Shown piece after piece: positions 47,544 through 57,739 of a DNA stretch of 64,000 nucleotides. A program made the position numbers and the translations under genes. The notes beneath the pieces were generated by a model. The model saw only the letters and a program-made list of their open reading frames with translations, did not search any database and was not told the DNA's origin. Origin of the DNA: Chaetoderma sp. LZ-2023a (taxonomy: Eukaryota; Mollusca; Caudofoveata; Chaetodermatida; Chaetodermatidae); assembly GCA_034401795.1 (NCBI GenBank), contig CM067369.1:137032496-137096495 (forward strand), in the 5' to 3' direction. Each line of letters starts with the position of its first letter. Position 1 is the first letter of the stretch.

Positions 47544-49269
47544 AGAGACCAGGACCTGTCATAGGCGTACGTAGTAGCCTATTGTAGAGGTCCTGGGACG
47601 GGCACAGATTATCCAAGGCAAAAGTGCGCCTTGCCCGGACACTCCTGGTCACCGCCCGCGTCATACAGTCCAGAGCCAGGTTGATACCATCCTGGATGGC
47701 TCGCTGGACTGTGACCGGACTTGGCTGGCGCGATGCGGATGCTGTTACTCCCCCTTGTAACAGCTGGGAGACGTGGGACAGAGCGGCAATCGAAGCCCTC
47801 CCACTCTCCTCCGCATCACGCAACGCGGCATTTGCCGAACGCAACGCGTTCGAACACAAGACTCCCGTGTCAGAACGGGAGCCTGGCCGCGCATCCTCAC
47901 CCAAAGCCGCGCGGTCATCCACGCTCGGCTTTGGTACCACACCGTACCGCTGGTAGTCCAGGGGCACGATGCGACAACGCCTGGCCACCTCGCGCGGGGC
48001 CTTAGCGAGACGTCCACTCGCCTTAATGGACGTCTCCGCCGCCTCGAACATGTCAGCGACATGCTCTGCCAGCGGCAGAGAAGGCATAGCGTTAGCAGTA
48101 GGCTTACCAGCTAACCACGGCCTGTGTTCACGCTGGCTAGCCGACTGCTCGACGGGCAGATCTGGTCTAACACTCACCAACCACTGGCAAGCGTCAGACC
48201 AATCCTCCTCCGTGGCTAGTTGCGAGCGCTCTACAAGACGGGGGCCTTCGTCTTCCTCCTGAGCGCAAGCAACAGAGCTTGACGGCGGATACGCTGATAT
48301 CCCTGGCAAGCCAGGGAGAGCATGCGGGCCTGATAATACCGGCATGCTAATCTCACTGGCTTGACCAGGAGCAGGCGCCGTGGTAGAGCGCGGGGCATAT
48401 ACCGCCCCACCACGGCCCCGGCCAGCACCAGCTACACTCTCGGCAAGCCGAGGTATGCGGTACCGCTGGCCTTCAGCGCCCAGGGCCACAGTCTGAACCG
48501 TGGATTCTACCCCTGGGAGAGTAGAACCGTGGAAAAAGGCGCCTGTATTCCCCGCGAGGGGCGCACAAACGTCATATTCCATGGCCACGTCTTCAGACGG
48601 CGACCCCAACAGGTAATCATCATCCTCCTGGCCAGAAAGATTAGACTCCGGGTCAGCAAAGAGAGCTAACCCGGACTGGCCAGGGAAGGTGCCATACGAG
48701 GTACTGGCAGCCGCGGTGTGCGGATACCCCTGGACTGATGAGCAGCCCGCGGGTTCCAGCGACGACCGTCCACGGTCCCTATTGGGTGCGGCAATAAGCC
48801 TGCTGCCAGGGCCGTGGAACACCCCCTCTAATGGGGCCACCTCTGAATCTTCAAACAACGGAAGCGTACTAAGGAACGTTGATTCAGAGGTGGGGATTAC
48901 CTGCTCCGAAGCAGATGATGAGGCCAATAAAGGATTTGGTCCAGGAAGCATGCCACGAAGCAACTCTGGAACCAAATCCTTTATTGTCCTCCTCATCTCT
49001 CCCAACATCTCGGTCCGGAAGGCCTCCATGTCCACCGCGGACGAGGCCTTCCTCTTACCCTTCTTACTTACGACCTCTTTTTTCAGCTTCTTTTTCTCCT
49101 CCTCCATCTTGTCCTTCGCCTGCAAGCACAAGAATTCGGACATTAGCTCGCCCCACCAGTGCTTACATATCTCGCAATTAAGCAAGGGACCACAGGGGCT
49201 ACACTGAAAACATAGATGAGGGCCAAACTTGTCCCTCAAAAATCGTCCACAGGACGCACAACCAGGTCT
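47218..49269 (-). CDS. DIRS copy A gag-like protein, exon 2
   Basis: Spliced to exon 1 this gives about 700 residues. It opens with a zinc-binding-like cluster: CASCGRF, then HLCFQCSPCGPLLNC and CEICKHW. A lysine-rich charged stretch follows (EEEKKKLKKE), then a low-complexity middle part, a conserved block with LYNRLLRTPMTGPGLFGGEG, and an Arg/Gly-rich C-terminus (GARGAGRGARGSGRG) likely to bind nucleic acid. There is no ATG at the head of this exon ahead of the cysteine cluster, which is why splicing from 50012-50062 is proposed. The end overlaps the RT frame by over 300 bases. Confidence 0.8.
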   Translation of the reverse strand, partial: RPGCASCGRFLRDKFGPHLCFQCSPCGPLLNCEICKHWWGELMSEFLCLQAKDKMEEEKKKLKKEVVSKKGKRKASSAVDMEAFRTEMLGEMRRTIKDLVPELLRGMLPGPNPLLASSSASEQVIPTSESTFLSTLPLFEDSEVAPLEGVFHGPGSRLIAAPNRDRGRSSLEPAGCSSVQGYPHTAAASTSYGTFPGQSGLALFADPESNLSGQEDDDYLLGSPSEDVAMEYDVCAPLAGNTGAFFHGSTLPGVESTVQTVALGAEGQRYRIPRLAESVAGAGRGRGGAVYAPRSTTAPAPGQASEISMPVLSGPHALPGLPGISAYPPSSSVACAQEEDEGPRLVERSQLATEEDWSDACQWLVSVRPDLPVEQSASQREHRPWLAGKPTANAMPSLPLAEHVADMFEAAETSIKASGRLAKAPREVARRCRIVPLDYQRYGVVPKPSVDDRAALGEDARPGSRSDTGVLCSNALRSANAALRDAEESGRASIAALSHVSQLLQGGVTASASRQPSPVTVQRAIQDGINLALDCMTRAVTRSVRARRTFALDNLCPSQDLYNRLLRTPMTGPGLFGGEGCRHLQETVTLVNNQRALREQFEVLRRANVRAAPPAYRPLQARGGSGQVRGQPPSQRRPRPRAIRPAARGAQAPQAQSARQPPAHRGARGAGRGARGSGRGNRS

Positions 49270-50011
49270 CTGAAAAAGGCCAAAGGACGAGGAGTATGAG
49301 CAAACTAGTTAAGCTTAGAAACTCACCAACTCAAGAGAAGGAAAATGATCATAAAGATCATAATTTTTATCAGAAACCAGCTTCGGACAACTTTAATTGT
49401 AAATAAAGAGCAAAGCTGATTATGACGTCATTAATCCTATGACAGGACAAAATCGATCCCCAACAAACATCCCAGTGCAAGGACGAATTGTATCTCTAAC
49501 CAGAACATGTGCAGAATGGACATTTCGACTACACAAGCATCAGATAAATACTGATAACAATGGCAAATAGTGTTAATTATCTCCCTTTCTCATATCAATA
49601 ATTAATACCTGACACCTTGTCTAGACAAACCATCCAACCTGATGAACTGGAGCACTCCACCACTGAACGCCTCTTAACTCTCTCCACCTCAAGGGGAAGG
49701 AATTGGATCAAGAGGGCAAAGTGAGAAGACCTTTATAATAGGCCTCCAACTCACTGGTCATAGAATTTTTGGTTAGATAACCTAACAGTATTAGTAGGAA
49801 ATGGAACCATGGTGGAGACACAAACCCTCTGCTGATGTCATGTCCTTATTTCTCCTTCACACAGACCTGTGGACATAAACACAAAGAGAGATTAGTCTTA
49901 TATAGCACCTAGTTGAAAAAACCCAACTAATAAAGGCGCTTATCACGTTTAGCGCGAGTCCCGGAAACACATTACAACGGGACAAAACTCGCTAATTTTA
50001 CTAGAAGTCAC
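49270..50011 (-). other. Predicted spliceosomal intron inside DIRS copy A gag
   Basis: The interval starts gtgacttctag and ends ggcctttttcag on the minus strand, about 740 bases. It contains no long open frame. Removing it joins ...PLNQ to RPGCASCG... in phase 0. Confidence 0.65.
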
Positions 50012-50062
50012 CTGATTTAAAGGTCCAAGGCCCTCCTGTGGCGAAGTCACTCTCTCAGCCAT
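50012..50062 (-). CDS. DIRS copy A gag, exon 1
   Basis: Seventeen codons from an ATG: MAERVTSPQEGLGPLNQ, then a gtgact donor. The matching segment of copy B (43943-43993) also starts with ATG, encodes MAGRITSPKGDLGPLNQ and has the same donor. Conservation of the reading frame with changed bases, an in-frame stop just upstream of the B start, and phase-0 joining to exon 2 support a real first coding exon. Confidence 0.72.
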
Positions 50063-50186
50063 CTTTGTCAGGGGTAAACTTCTATCTAATAGTCTTAAAA
50101 AGCTTTGAAAAGAGTATAGAAAGATTCTATCATGAAAGCATGTGTTGTCTCTCAGCCAATAAATTAGCAAAGAGGAAGTGCTAGTC

Positions 50187-50346
50187 TGCGCATGCCCGGT
50201 GGTGGGGCTGGCATCCGCCAGACTACGCTCTGACTCCCTGCCCAGTAGGGGCACCTAACTGTTTTAATCTGAGTGTTTATTGAGTGAAAGCCAATATTTA
50301 GCAATATCAAAAGTATTAGGGAGGTAAGTATACTCTTGATGTGAAA
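50187..50346 (-). repeat. DIRS copy A, right inverted terminal repeat (5' end of element)
   Basis: Reverse complement of the segment beginning near 36330, covering about 150 bp. It contains the CGCATGC-flanked stretch and the tail ACTCTTGATGTGAAA. The GAT in this tail is specific to copy A (copy B has GAA). Confidence 0.85.
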
Positions 50347-50421
50347 AGGTTAATGCGATAGATTTGATGAGAAAAGATCTGAACACACTAACACTAACAT
50401 TTACCTGCTAACAACATTTAC

Positions 50422-50504
50422 CTGATAATCCCGGGCTTTCGACAATTGTTGTGTTCCTTCCTCAACATGGATATGTGCATCTTCTACATTCTTCTCTATG
50501 CTAT
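50422..50504 (-). CDS. Syntaxin-7/12-like Qa-SNARE, second half of the SNARE motif
   Basis: Eighty-three bases: two complete the split Asp codon, then 27 codons read SIEKNVEDAHIHVEEGTQQL and SKARDYQ. This is the classic DSIEANVE...YQ end of a syntaxin SNARE domain. It ends in phase 0 at a gtaaat donor. The next exon on this strand is 38 kb away, and the intron between them holds DIRS copies A, B and C. Either terminal exon (12288-12380 or 11084-11182) can join it in frame. Confidence 0.92.
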
Positions 50505-50867
50505 CTGGAAAATAACAATCATAAATTCATTATTAGTTGTTGACTCTCAACTAGTATAAGTCTCTCCCCCCCCCCCTCCCTCTCCCTCTCTCTCAAATTT
50601 TTGACATCTCTGAGAAAGCTGCCAAAGTTGCAATTATAGTGTGTTTGTACTTGTCCTCTACACGCTATCATGTGACCATGACACTTGACCTATTAGCGCC
50701 AAAGCACATCAGAGTATCATCAACCACAGGCCAGCTCCCTTGTTATATATAACAAGAAAACTGGGTCAAACTCTGATCGTACTTAGGGAAATTGCGATTT
50801 CATATAACAAAACACTTTCTGCATACAAATAAAATGTAATAAACCTGGTGGTATTAATACTCTCAAC

Positions 50868-51053
50868 AACAAATCCCTGAGAAAGTAAATTACTTATGGT
50901 GTATAACATTCTGTTGAATATTTTGAAATTACTATGACTGGAAGCCGTGGCAGCAATGGCGTCCAATCATATTAATTTCAAAATATCCAACAGTTTTCTT
51001 GTTTGCTTGCCCTGAGATTGAGATACAGGGAATTTATTGGTGAAAGTGTTAAA
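50868..51053. repeat. F1-type palindrome with TTAACCC-like ends
   Basis: Core 50907-50996 (gactggaagccgtggcagca); right end tattggtgaaagtgttaa. It lies in the intron, 364 bases before the exon 50422-50504 in gene direction. Confidence 0.7.
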
Positions 51054-51439
51054 TCAGAAGTCTCAGCTTCAATATATCACATAACCATATAATGGTCAAA
51101 CCAGTCTCTACAATTGTCCCGAGGCATGTCAATTTGCATGCCAGACTATTTTTTAACATCTAGAACTGGAGTCATTACAGTAATAATTGTTCAAAAATTG
51201 TCTGTGCATGGCCTGCAAGTAGCCATCGACACACCAAATATTTCAAAGTTCTATATGAATGGTGATCATTTAAGGGCTACGCCGTATCGTACAGTACGCA
51301 CAAATCAAACCTCTCTAGCTTTGCCCCATCCATTTCTGGCTAAACTCTGCCCACTTTTGACGTCTTGGAATCGATTCCAAACTTTGAAACCTGAATTTCC
51401 AGATATGCTAGAATCTAAATTTCAAGGTAGCTATGTGTA

Positions 51440-51548
51440 AGCTGTTGAATATTTTGAGTCTAACTTGACAGGGGGCTGTTGCTGCCTGTCATTTTGCTGC
51501 ATATGGCAGCAACATCTCCCAGTCCAATCAGTTTCAAAATATTCAAAG
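51440..51548. repeat. F1 hairpin copy
   Basis: ctgttgaatattttgagtct and gtttcaaaatattcaaagaa around gttgctgcctgtcattttgc. Confidence 0.7.
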
Positions 51549-51557
51549 AAATGTGTA

Positions 51558-51798
51558 TTAACCCTTTAATGGTCATACTGGCCAAAACCAGCCTCTGTCA
51601 TGGTCTTGTGGAATGCCCATTTACAGGCCAAGAGAATACAATTTTTTGAAAATTTACCCCTGGAATGACTGGCTCAATAACCAAGCCAGCCATTCCAGAG
51701 ATAAATTTTCAAAAATTGTATTCTCTTGGCCTGTAAATGGACATTCAATAGGCAGATATTAAAATTTTCTTGACCAAATTTGACAATTAAAGGATTAA
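51558..51798. repeat. F2 palindrome, complete
   Basis: ttaaccctttaatggtcata to gacaattaaaggattaa; centre tggctcaataaccaagccag. About 240 bp. Confidence 0.85.
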
Positions 51799-52216
51799 AT
51801 TATAAATTCATCAACGGCATACAATTCATACACTAATGACAGACTTTTCAATTTTGGTGACAGAGCTATGTACATTATATTGCTTCCGCTGTCAGCTAAC
51901 CAGTGACGTATTTGATTATGACATTAGATACTTGAGTGACACATCAGATCACTGTACTGTTGAAAGGAGGATTGCTACTCTGTTTGATATCGGTTCTGCT
52001 AGTAGGTGGTGTTATCGTAGACAGCGACACATTCCTGTAGCGCCATTCGCAAAATGAGAACCATTTATCAGCCTAATGAGAAATGAAACATACATCTGTA
52101 AATGGTAGAAATTCAATCTGTGATTGCATCAAAGGAACCGCTTGTCGGGCGGCAAAATAAACATATATGCACTGACATACGTATAGATGTATTTATTATT
52201 TAGGCAAATGGATTAC

Positions 52217-52289
52217 CTATGGTTTCTCCCTGTTCATGTACCAGCATGCCTAAATCTTTGAAAATTTGGTTCACATCTCGGATGTCCGA
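52217..52289 (-). CDS. Syntaxin-7/12-like Qa-SNARE, core SNARE exon with the ionic-layer glutamine
   Basis: The exon encodes [20 protein letters not shown] followed by GETI and one base of a split Asp codon. This is the first half of the Qa-SNARE coiled coil, and the Gln of HEQGE is at the zero-layer position that defines Q-SNAREs. The syntaxin-7 equivalent is [20 protein letters not shown]. Splice sites are cttcctttacag and a gtaatc donor. It runs directly into the exon at 50422-50504. Confidence 0.93.
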
Positions 52290-52444
52290 CTGTAAAGGAA
52301 GAGAGTGAAGTTATGAGCACCAATATATACATGGCTGTCTATAACATCGACATGGCCAATGTGGTGAAAATATTGAGGGGCAACATATGGCATTGGACAT
52401 CCATTAAATACACACACAACCATGTCCATAATGGAAACTGGCTT

Positions 52445-52675
52445 TAACCACCCTTAACAACAATTCACCAATTTGTTCAAGAAAATTTCAATTAATTCAT
52501 AGAAAATATGGCAGAAAAGCTTATTTTTGAAAATGTATCACTGGACTGACTAGTTCACTTATCGAGCTAGTTATCCCCGTGGCAAATTTTCAAAAATACT
52601 CTTTTCTCGATCTGTAAATAGGCATTTATAAAGACCATTACAGAAGCATTTTCACCCGCCATGAGTGTTAAAAGG
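52445..52675. repeat. F2 palindrome, diverged
   Basis: Centre gactagttcacttatcgagc with flanking gaaaatgtatcactgg and gtggcaaattttcaaaaata. Just upstream of the SNARE exon 52217-52289 in gene direction. Confidence 0.65.
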
Positions 52676-53019
52676 TCATAAGACATAAAGGAGTTTCATT
52701 CTAAGCAATGGAAGAAGATAATGAGTGGGATATCTATCTTTCAGAGGGAGGTCATATACTATGCTTCTTTAAAATATTTTCTGCATTTCTAGATCATAAG
52801 ATGATTACAACAAATCTAGGCACATTTTTTAAATTCTAATTTTTACATGTATGTAAGAAACCAGTTTTGTCGAAAGCAAATGGAACTAAATTCTATCTGA
52901 CGTGATGCTTACATGTACAAGAAATTGTGACCTGTTGAATGGTCAGACAAATGTGATGATTAGCATAGGGCCTTGGTGGGGTCCTAATAAGCACTCTAAT
53001 TTAGCTACAAGTAGAGGGA

Positions 53020-53240
53020 TCATGTCATTACTATTTAATAAACATTCTGTTGAATTTTGTGTAACTAATTTAAGACTCTTGTTGCTGCCTATCATAGGCA
53101 GCAACAGCATCCAGTCAAATTAATTTCAAAAGTCAATAGCTTAGCTGTATAGCTTTCTGGAAATTGAAATTCAGAGTGTAGGGATCAATTGATCCCAACA
53201 GGGGCAACACGTGGGTGGAGCTTAGCTGGAGATAGGCATG
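53020..53240. repeat. F1 element, long form
   Basis: Core 53045-53146 with gttgctgcctatcataggca at the loop; right flank gatcaattgatcccaacag and gggtggagcttagctggaga. Confidence 0.7.
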
Positions 53241-53364
53241 CCATAGCTAAAACTGGATTCCTGCATTGATTATGATGCCATATACTTGCGTGACCCCTTG
53301 ATGATCCATGTATTGGCTAATGACTGAATAAAAAGAATATCATCTCATCCCTGCTCATGTTTAC

Positions 53365-53436
53365 CTCTAACTTATGAATGGCATCCTCTCGTTCTTGTAA
53401 CAACCCTATATCAACATCCTCCTCCATCTGTAAAAT
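53365..53436 (-). CDS. Syntaxin-7/12-like Qa-SNARE, exon entering the SNARE motif
   Basis: Twenty-four codons in phase 0, ending in EEDVDIGLLQEREDAIHKLE. This matches the ITEDDLRLIHERESSIRQLE segment at the start of the syntaxin-7 SNARE domain. Two acceptors 9 bases apart are possible: one gives this exon, and the inner one would start it at 53427 and drop three residues. Both keep the frame. The donor follows the GAG codon, and the exon joins in phase to 52217-52289. Confidence 0.85.
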
Positions 53437-53598
53437 CTGCTTTGTTTGTGAAAAACTAATTGAAAAATAACAAAAAGCACTTATTTAGAAATTTCTTAAT
53501 AATGTACACGTAGAAAGCTGTTTCATGACTATCGAATTTAGTATCCTATAAATATCCACTATCAGTTACTATCAAGAGAAATTCAGAAACAAATTAGT

Positions 53599-53837
53599 TT
53601 AACCCTTTAATAGTCATGCCCGCCACGCCCCCTTCTGTTATGGCCATGTGGAATGTCTATTTACAGGACAAGAGAACACAATTTTAGAAAATATATCACA
53701 GGAATGACAGGCTTGATAACCAAGCCAGTCATTCCAGTGATAAATTTTCAAAAATTGTATTTCTTTGGCCTGTAAATGGACATTCAATAGGCAGATATTA
53801 AAATTTTGTTGACTCAATTTGACCATTAAAGTGTTAA
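53599..53837. repeat. F2 palindrome, complete
   Basis: ttaaccctttaatagtcatg to gaccattaaagtgttaa; centre aggcttgataaccaagccag. Very close to 51558-51798, including the added tcaataggcagatattaaa stretch, so the two share a recent source. Confidence 0.83.
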
Positions 53838-54295
53838 ATTGTAGCAAAATGTATGCATTGTCTTCTTGGCCTGTAAGACATATATTATTCAGCCTCTATT
53901 ATATGCGCTCATATGAGTGCTATTCACAGAATTATTGTGCGTCAGTACAACTAATAAATAAGCTACCACGTTTTCAAAATAAAAACATGTTAGTTTATAC
54001 AATTTTGAACACGATGTGAGAAATGTTCAGTTGAATATTTTGAACATAACTGGGTTGGAAGACATTACCGCCTTAGTTAGGTCTAAAGCGGAACACTGAA
54101 TGTTTACACCGTAATCTGACAAATAACAACTACCTGCTTATTACTGCTCTTTTACTGACAAACATCTGTACATGCGCATGTTTACATGTGAAGGATGGAA
54201 TGGAAATTGAAGCAAGGGATCTAGCGAGAATATGACTGTTTCCCCACATAGGGTCACAATAGAATGAGCTTCAAGGAATCATTTCAATGAAATTA

Positions 54296-54500
54296 ATCCT
54301 TTCAACAAGTCCCTGGAAAAGTAAATTCTTTACAATGCATAATATATTCTGTTGAATATTTTGAAATTAATATGACTGGGAGGCATTGCTGCCTAAGGCA
54401 GCAATGGCTTCCAGTCACATTACTTTCAAAATACTCAACAGCTTTCCTGTTTGTTTGCCCTGAGATTTAGATACAAGGAATTCATCGGTGAAAGGGTTAA
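54296..54500. repeat. F1-type palindrome with TTAACCC-like ends
   Basis: Core 54350-54446 with gcattgctgcctaaggcagc; right end catcggtgaaagggttaa. It ends 59 bases from the syntaxin exon at 54559. Confidence 0.72.
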
Positions 54501-54558
54501 AGGCAATTAGTTCATAGAAATATAAATCTAATTTAATAAGTGATTATATGAAAGTTAC

Positions 54559-54620
54559 CCAGCCATGCCAAACTGGTCTTGATACTGGTTTTGACTGTTA
54601 TCCTCATCATCAAAGAGTCC
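54559..54620 (-). CDS. Syntaxin-7/12-like Qa-SNARE, probable linker exon
   Basis: A 62-nt open segment between a good acceptor (ttctttttcag) and a gt donor. It reads GLFDDEDNSQNQYQDQFGMA, an acidic, glutamine-rich linker of the kind that precedes the SNARE motif in this family. It joins the upstream exon in phase 0 but leaves two bases over, while the next recognised exon starts in phase 0. Either a short exon of 3n+1 bases lies between 53437 and 54558, or a different donor is used. Less certain than the flanking exons because linker sequence is poorly conserved. Confidence 0.6.
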
Positions 54621-55340
54621 CTGAAAAAGAACACATTATTCTTACGATAAACAGGAAATATTACCACATTTCACAAACTAACATTAGGCCATCCACAAAA
54701 AAGATTTTGTTTCCTGCAAACTGGGTGTGGAAAAAAGACTTCAGTAGGAAGGACATTTTTTTTTTCAATAAATTTATATTAAAAAGGTCATAAATATTTG
54801 ATATTTTTAATAGAAATTTGACTAGATGTCCATTAAATATGGTTGTAATTGCCAAATTTGTCAAGTTTTTACACAATTAGCAAAAGGGCTTTCACATTGC
54901 GTACAAATGGCATTAAAAACATTGTAATTTGTATAGTTTATGCATGGGAGAACAATTATTTTATTCCAGGCCGGGTGAAAAAAATAAACGAGAGATTTAT
55001 GGAAACGAAACTATTTTTTATTTTGGCCCTACCGACACATGGAGTTACATGTAAACCAATTTTGTCACATCGCTTCCATATGGGTTGCCTGAGATGCGCA
55101 AGCGTAGCTCTAATAATCAGTGCATGTTTAGTTTTTGAATGCATCAGTCGTGTTTTTTACAGCTCGTGAATAAATTAATGGAAACAGATTAACGGGTTGT
55201 AAATTTGGAATAAAATTGTGCTTATACTTCATTGTGAAGCAGTTTTAGGGCAGTTAACATTTTGTGTCAAAGTAAATTTGATGCGTGGAGTAACTTTGTG
55301 ATAGTTCTAGATTTTTTTGTGACCGTGAAAAACGATCAGT

Positions 55341-56201
55341 ATGAATTTTCACAACTTGTTTGCGGTTTTGGATTCGGTGGAGCAAGAAGTGACAAGTGAT
55401 AATTTAACAAATACTGTTTCAGTAAAGTGATAATGTAATGGATAATGTTCCCTCTGGCTCTAATGGCTCATTAGTAGTCTCTGAACATAACAAAAGGAGG
55501 GGGCGAAAGAGCCATAATTCATCCTCCATTAAGGGTAAGAAACCTGTTTCAGATGCAAGAAGCATCACGTCTAATGAGCCAGGAATGCAGACATTCAAAC
55601 AATGCAGGTCCATCCACGGGTACTGCAATTGAAGTCCGAGTTTGAAACCATTAAGGAAAGTGGGGAGACACCAACAAAACAAAACGTGATTTTTATGAAA
55701 ATAATTTTGAACGAAAATTTGGGCTATTCTTAAGTAAATTCAGAAATTCCAGACAATGCCCTTCAATCGAAATGCGAGAACAATGGCCCGGATGATCACG
55801 TGACGTGTCCGGGACCTGCGCCTGTTTCCGAAAAAGGAGATGTTGACATGTTAGCCTCGGTGGTGTGGTGCTATGAGGCATCGGATGTTTATGCTGAAAC
55901 GATTGACTCACAGTTAGCGAATATTATCGCCAACCTAAGTAAAACTAGCGTGGGTGATAAATTGAAAGAGAGAATTGACTCCTATATTATGCGGGAAAAC
56001 TGTAACTCTTTCGTAGTAACGAAAGTTAACCCTGAAATCTGGGATAAATTGTCGGCCCAACGGCAAATCAGGGATACAAAGTTGCAGCGGGTGCAACGTC
56101 CACTAATCGGTGCATTAATAGCGGGTACTACGTCTACAGAAACCCTCGTGCATGCTGCGAGATCAGGCAGAAACTTTCGCTATGACGCGGAAGTTAGTTG
56201 A
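55341..56201 (+). pseudogene. DIRS copy D gag-like region, broken
   Basis: Three open pieces in different frames: a start at 55341 (MNFHNLFAVLDSVEQE), one at 55438 (KRRGRKSHNSS, basic) and a larger one at 55800-56201 containing WCYEASDVYAETID and QRPLIGALIAGTTSTETLVH. Assigned to gag by position only; further frames are lost between 56201 and 56700. Confidence 0.5.
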
Positions 56202-56704
56202 CGTGTTAGTGTTTCTTACGCATGCAGATCGGGAGTTAAATCAGAGGTGTAGAGATCACAAAATGGAGTTGAATGTGGAATTCAAAGACTTATCTTCTGT
56301 GGATGTTACCTAAACCGATCTTTTATATGGTGATGATTTGAACACATGTTTAAAGGAAATAACTGATAACAATCATATTTCTACATGTCTGTCAAATGTT
56401 CAGGCATCTGGACGCAGTTTTCGCCGAGAGGACGTTCTCGGTTTCATCTATACCGGGGTCGTTGGATAAATATATTTAAGTCGTTTTTTTAGGGCAACAG
56501 CATCCTCAGCAGCAACAGCAATTGCCGAGGGCATCTGAGGAGAGGCTACCAACAACGTCGGCCGAGAGTTATGAAAAGGAGGTGGTCAGGTACATGTTTC
56601 AATAGGCATCCTTAAATATTCTAATAGTAATACATCGACATTCATAGCAGGTCATATTAAAAATTATTTAGACCGCTGGAAAACTAATTTCAGACAAGGC
56701 TATT

Positions 56705-57648
56705 TTGAAAACAGTAGTAGGTTACTCTATAGATTTTGAGGAGTTGCCTGTTCAATTAACTAATCCCAGGCCGTTTAAATTTTCGGATTCAGATTTGGAA
56801 ATTATGGACAGACATATAAAGTTATTTCTAGACCAGAAAATTGTTGAGAAGACTTTTCATTCAGAGCCAGAGGTCATTTCTAATGTGTTTATGAGACAGA
56901 AAAGAGATGGTTCTCACAGAATTATTTTCAACCTGTTAGATTTGAATTCCTTTGTAAAATATCAGCATTTTAAGATGGAGACTATTGATACAGCCATTTC
57001 TTTGATGAGGCCTTGATGCTTTATGGCATCTTTAGATTTGTCAAATGCATATTTTTCTGTTCCCATAGCTAGAGATTTTCGTAGTTTTTAAAAGGTTTGA
57101 ATGGAAAGGCTATCTTTTACAATTTGCTGTTCTCCCGAATGGTATCTCGGTTGGTCCTAGAGTGCTTACTAAGTTACTGAAGCCAGTTTTTGCCCATTTG
57201 AGGACATTAAGTCATGTGTTTAGCGGATATATTGATGACATTTTTCTGATGGGAAAATCTTATCAGGCGTGTACTGACTCATTTAAGTTTAAGGAAGATT
57301 TGCTCATATCGCTGGGATTTTATATAAACTTTGACAAGTCAGTTATAGTTCCAAATCAAGAATTGAAACATTTAGGTTTTGTACTAAATTTGGACAGCAT
57401 GACAGTGAGATTGACACTTAAGAAAATGAATCTTGTTGATAAATGCAGAGGTTCTGAAATCTAAGTCACTGAAAACTAGACCAATAGCTGAACTTATTGG
57501 GCTTATAGTGTCATCTTTTCCTGCGGTTCAATATGGTCCGTTATTTTATAGGGACTTAGATTTTAACAAATCACAGGCTTTGCAGAAATCACTAGGACAT
57601 TATGACAGTGTTATGGAACTTTCCGTGACAGCCCGGATCAAAATTTAG
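56705..57648 (+). pseudogene. DIRS copy D reverse transcriptase, broken
   Basis: DGSHRIIFNLLDLNSFVKYQ and FKMETID correspond to RT motifs before the catalytic Asp. A stop after ISLMRP at 57014 and a frameshift near 57090 follow. SGYIDDIFLMGKS is the YxDD box (about 57230). Another frameshift near 57455 leads to SLKTRPIAELIGLIVSSFPA. The RT is not functional as read. Confidence 0.85.
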
Positions 57649-57739
57649 TAGTGGATTGACAATGTTAATTCTGAATATCGAGAGATAGACCATGGCAAAT
57701 TTGGTTACTCTTACTATGGATTCGTCAAATTCTGGATGA

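Larger units (their letters stand above)
36286..50346 (-). mobile_element. DIRS1-like retrotransposon, copy A (outer; split by copy B)
   Basis: Without the insert (37230-44278) the element is about 7.0 kb. Its left tip is AAACGAAATC at 36287 and its right tip is GTGAAA at 50341-50346, next to an inverted repeat of about 160 bp. Coding order on the minus strand is gag, RT/RNase H, tyrosine recombinase. It landed in an F2 palindrome: the left flank is the F2 tail (36097-36286) and the right flank continues aaggttaa. No target duplication is seen, as expected for recombinase-mediated insertion. Gag and RT are open; only the last codons of the recombinase are replaced. Confidence 0.93.

Noticed and set aside
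49949-50254. Extended frame upstream of gag exon 1 in copy A (from MPLLGRESER)
   Set aside because: In copy B the equivalent stretch is out of frame and a stop precedes the shared ATG, so only the MA(E/G)R start is supported.
36286-50346. A and B as a simple head-to-tail tandem duplication
   Set aside because: Both junctions carry complementary parts of one recombinase gene, which fits nesting and not tandem copying.
54849-55169. 106-codon plus-strand frame
   Set aside because: No domain or family resemblance, ordinary AT-rich composition, overlapped by an equally long antisense frame.
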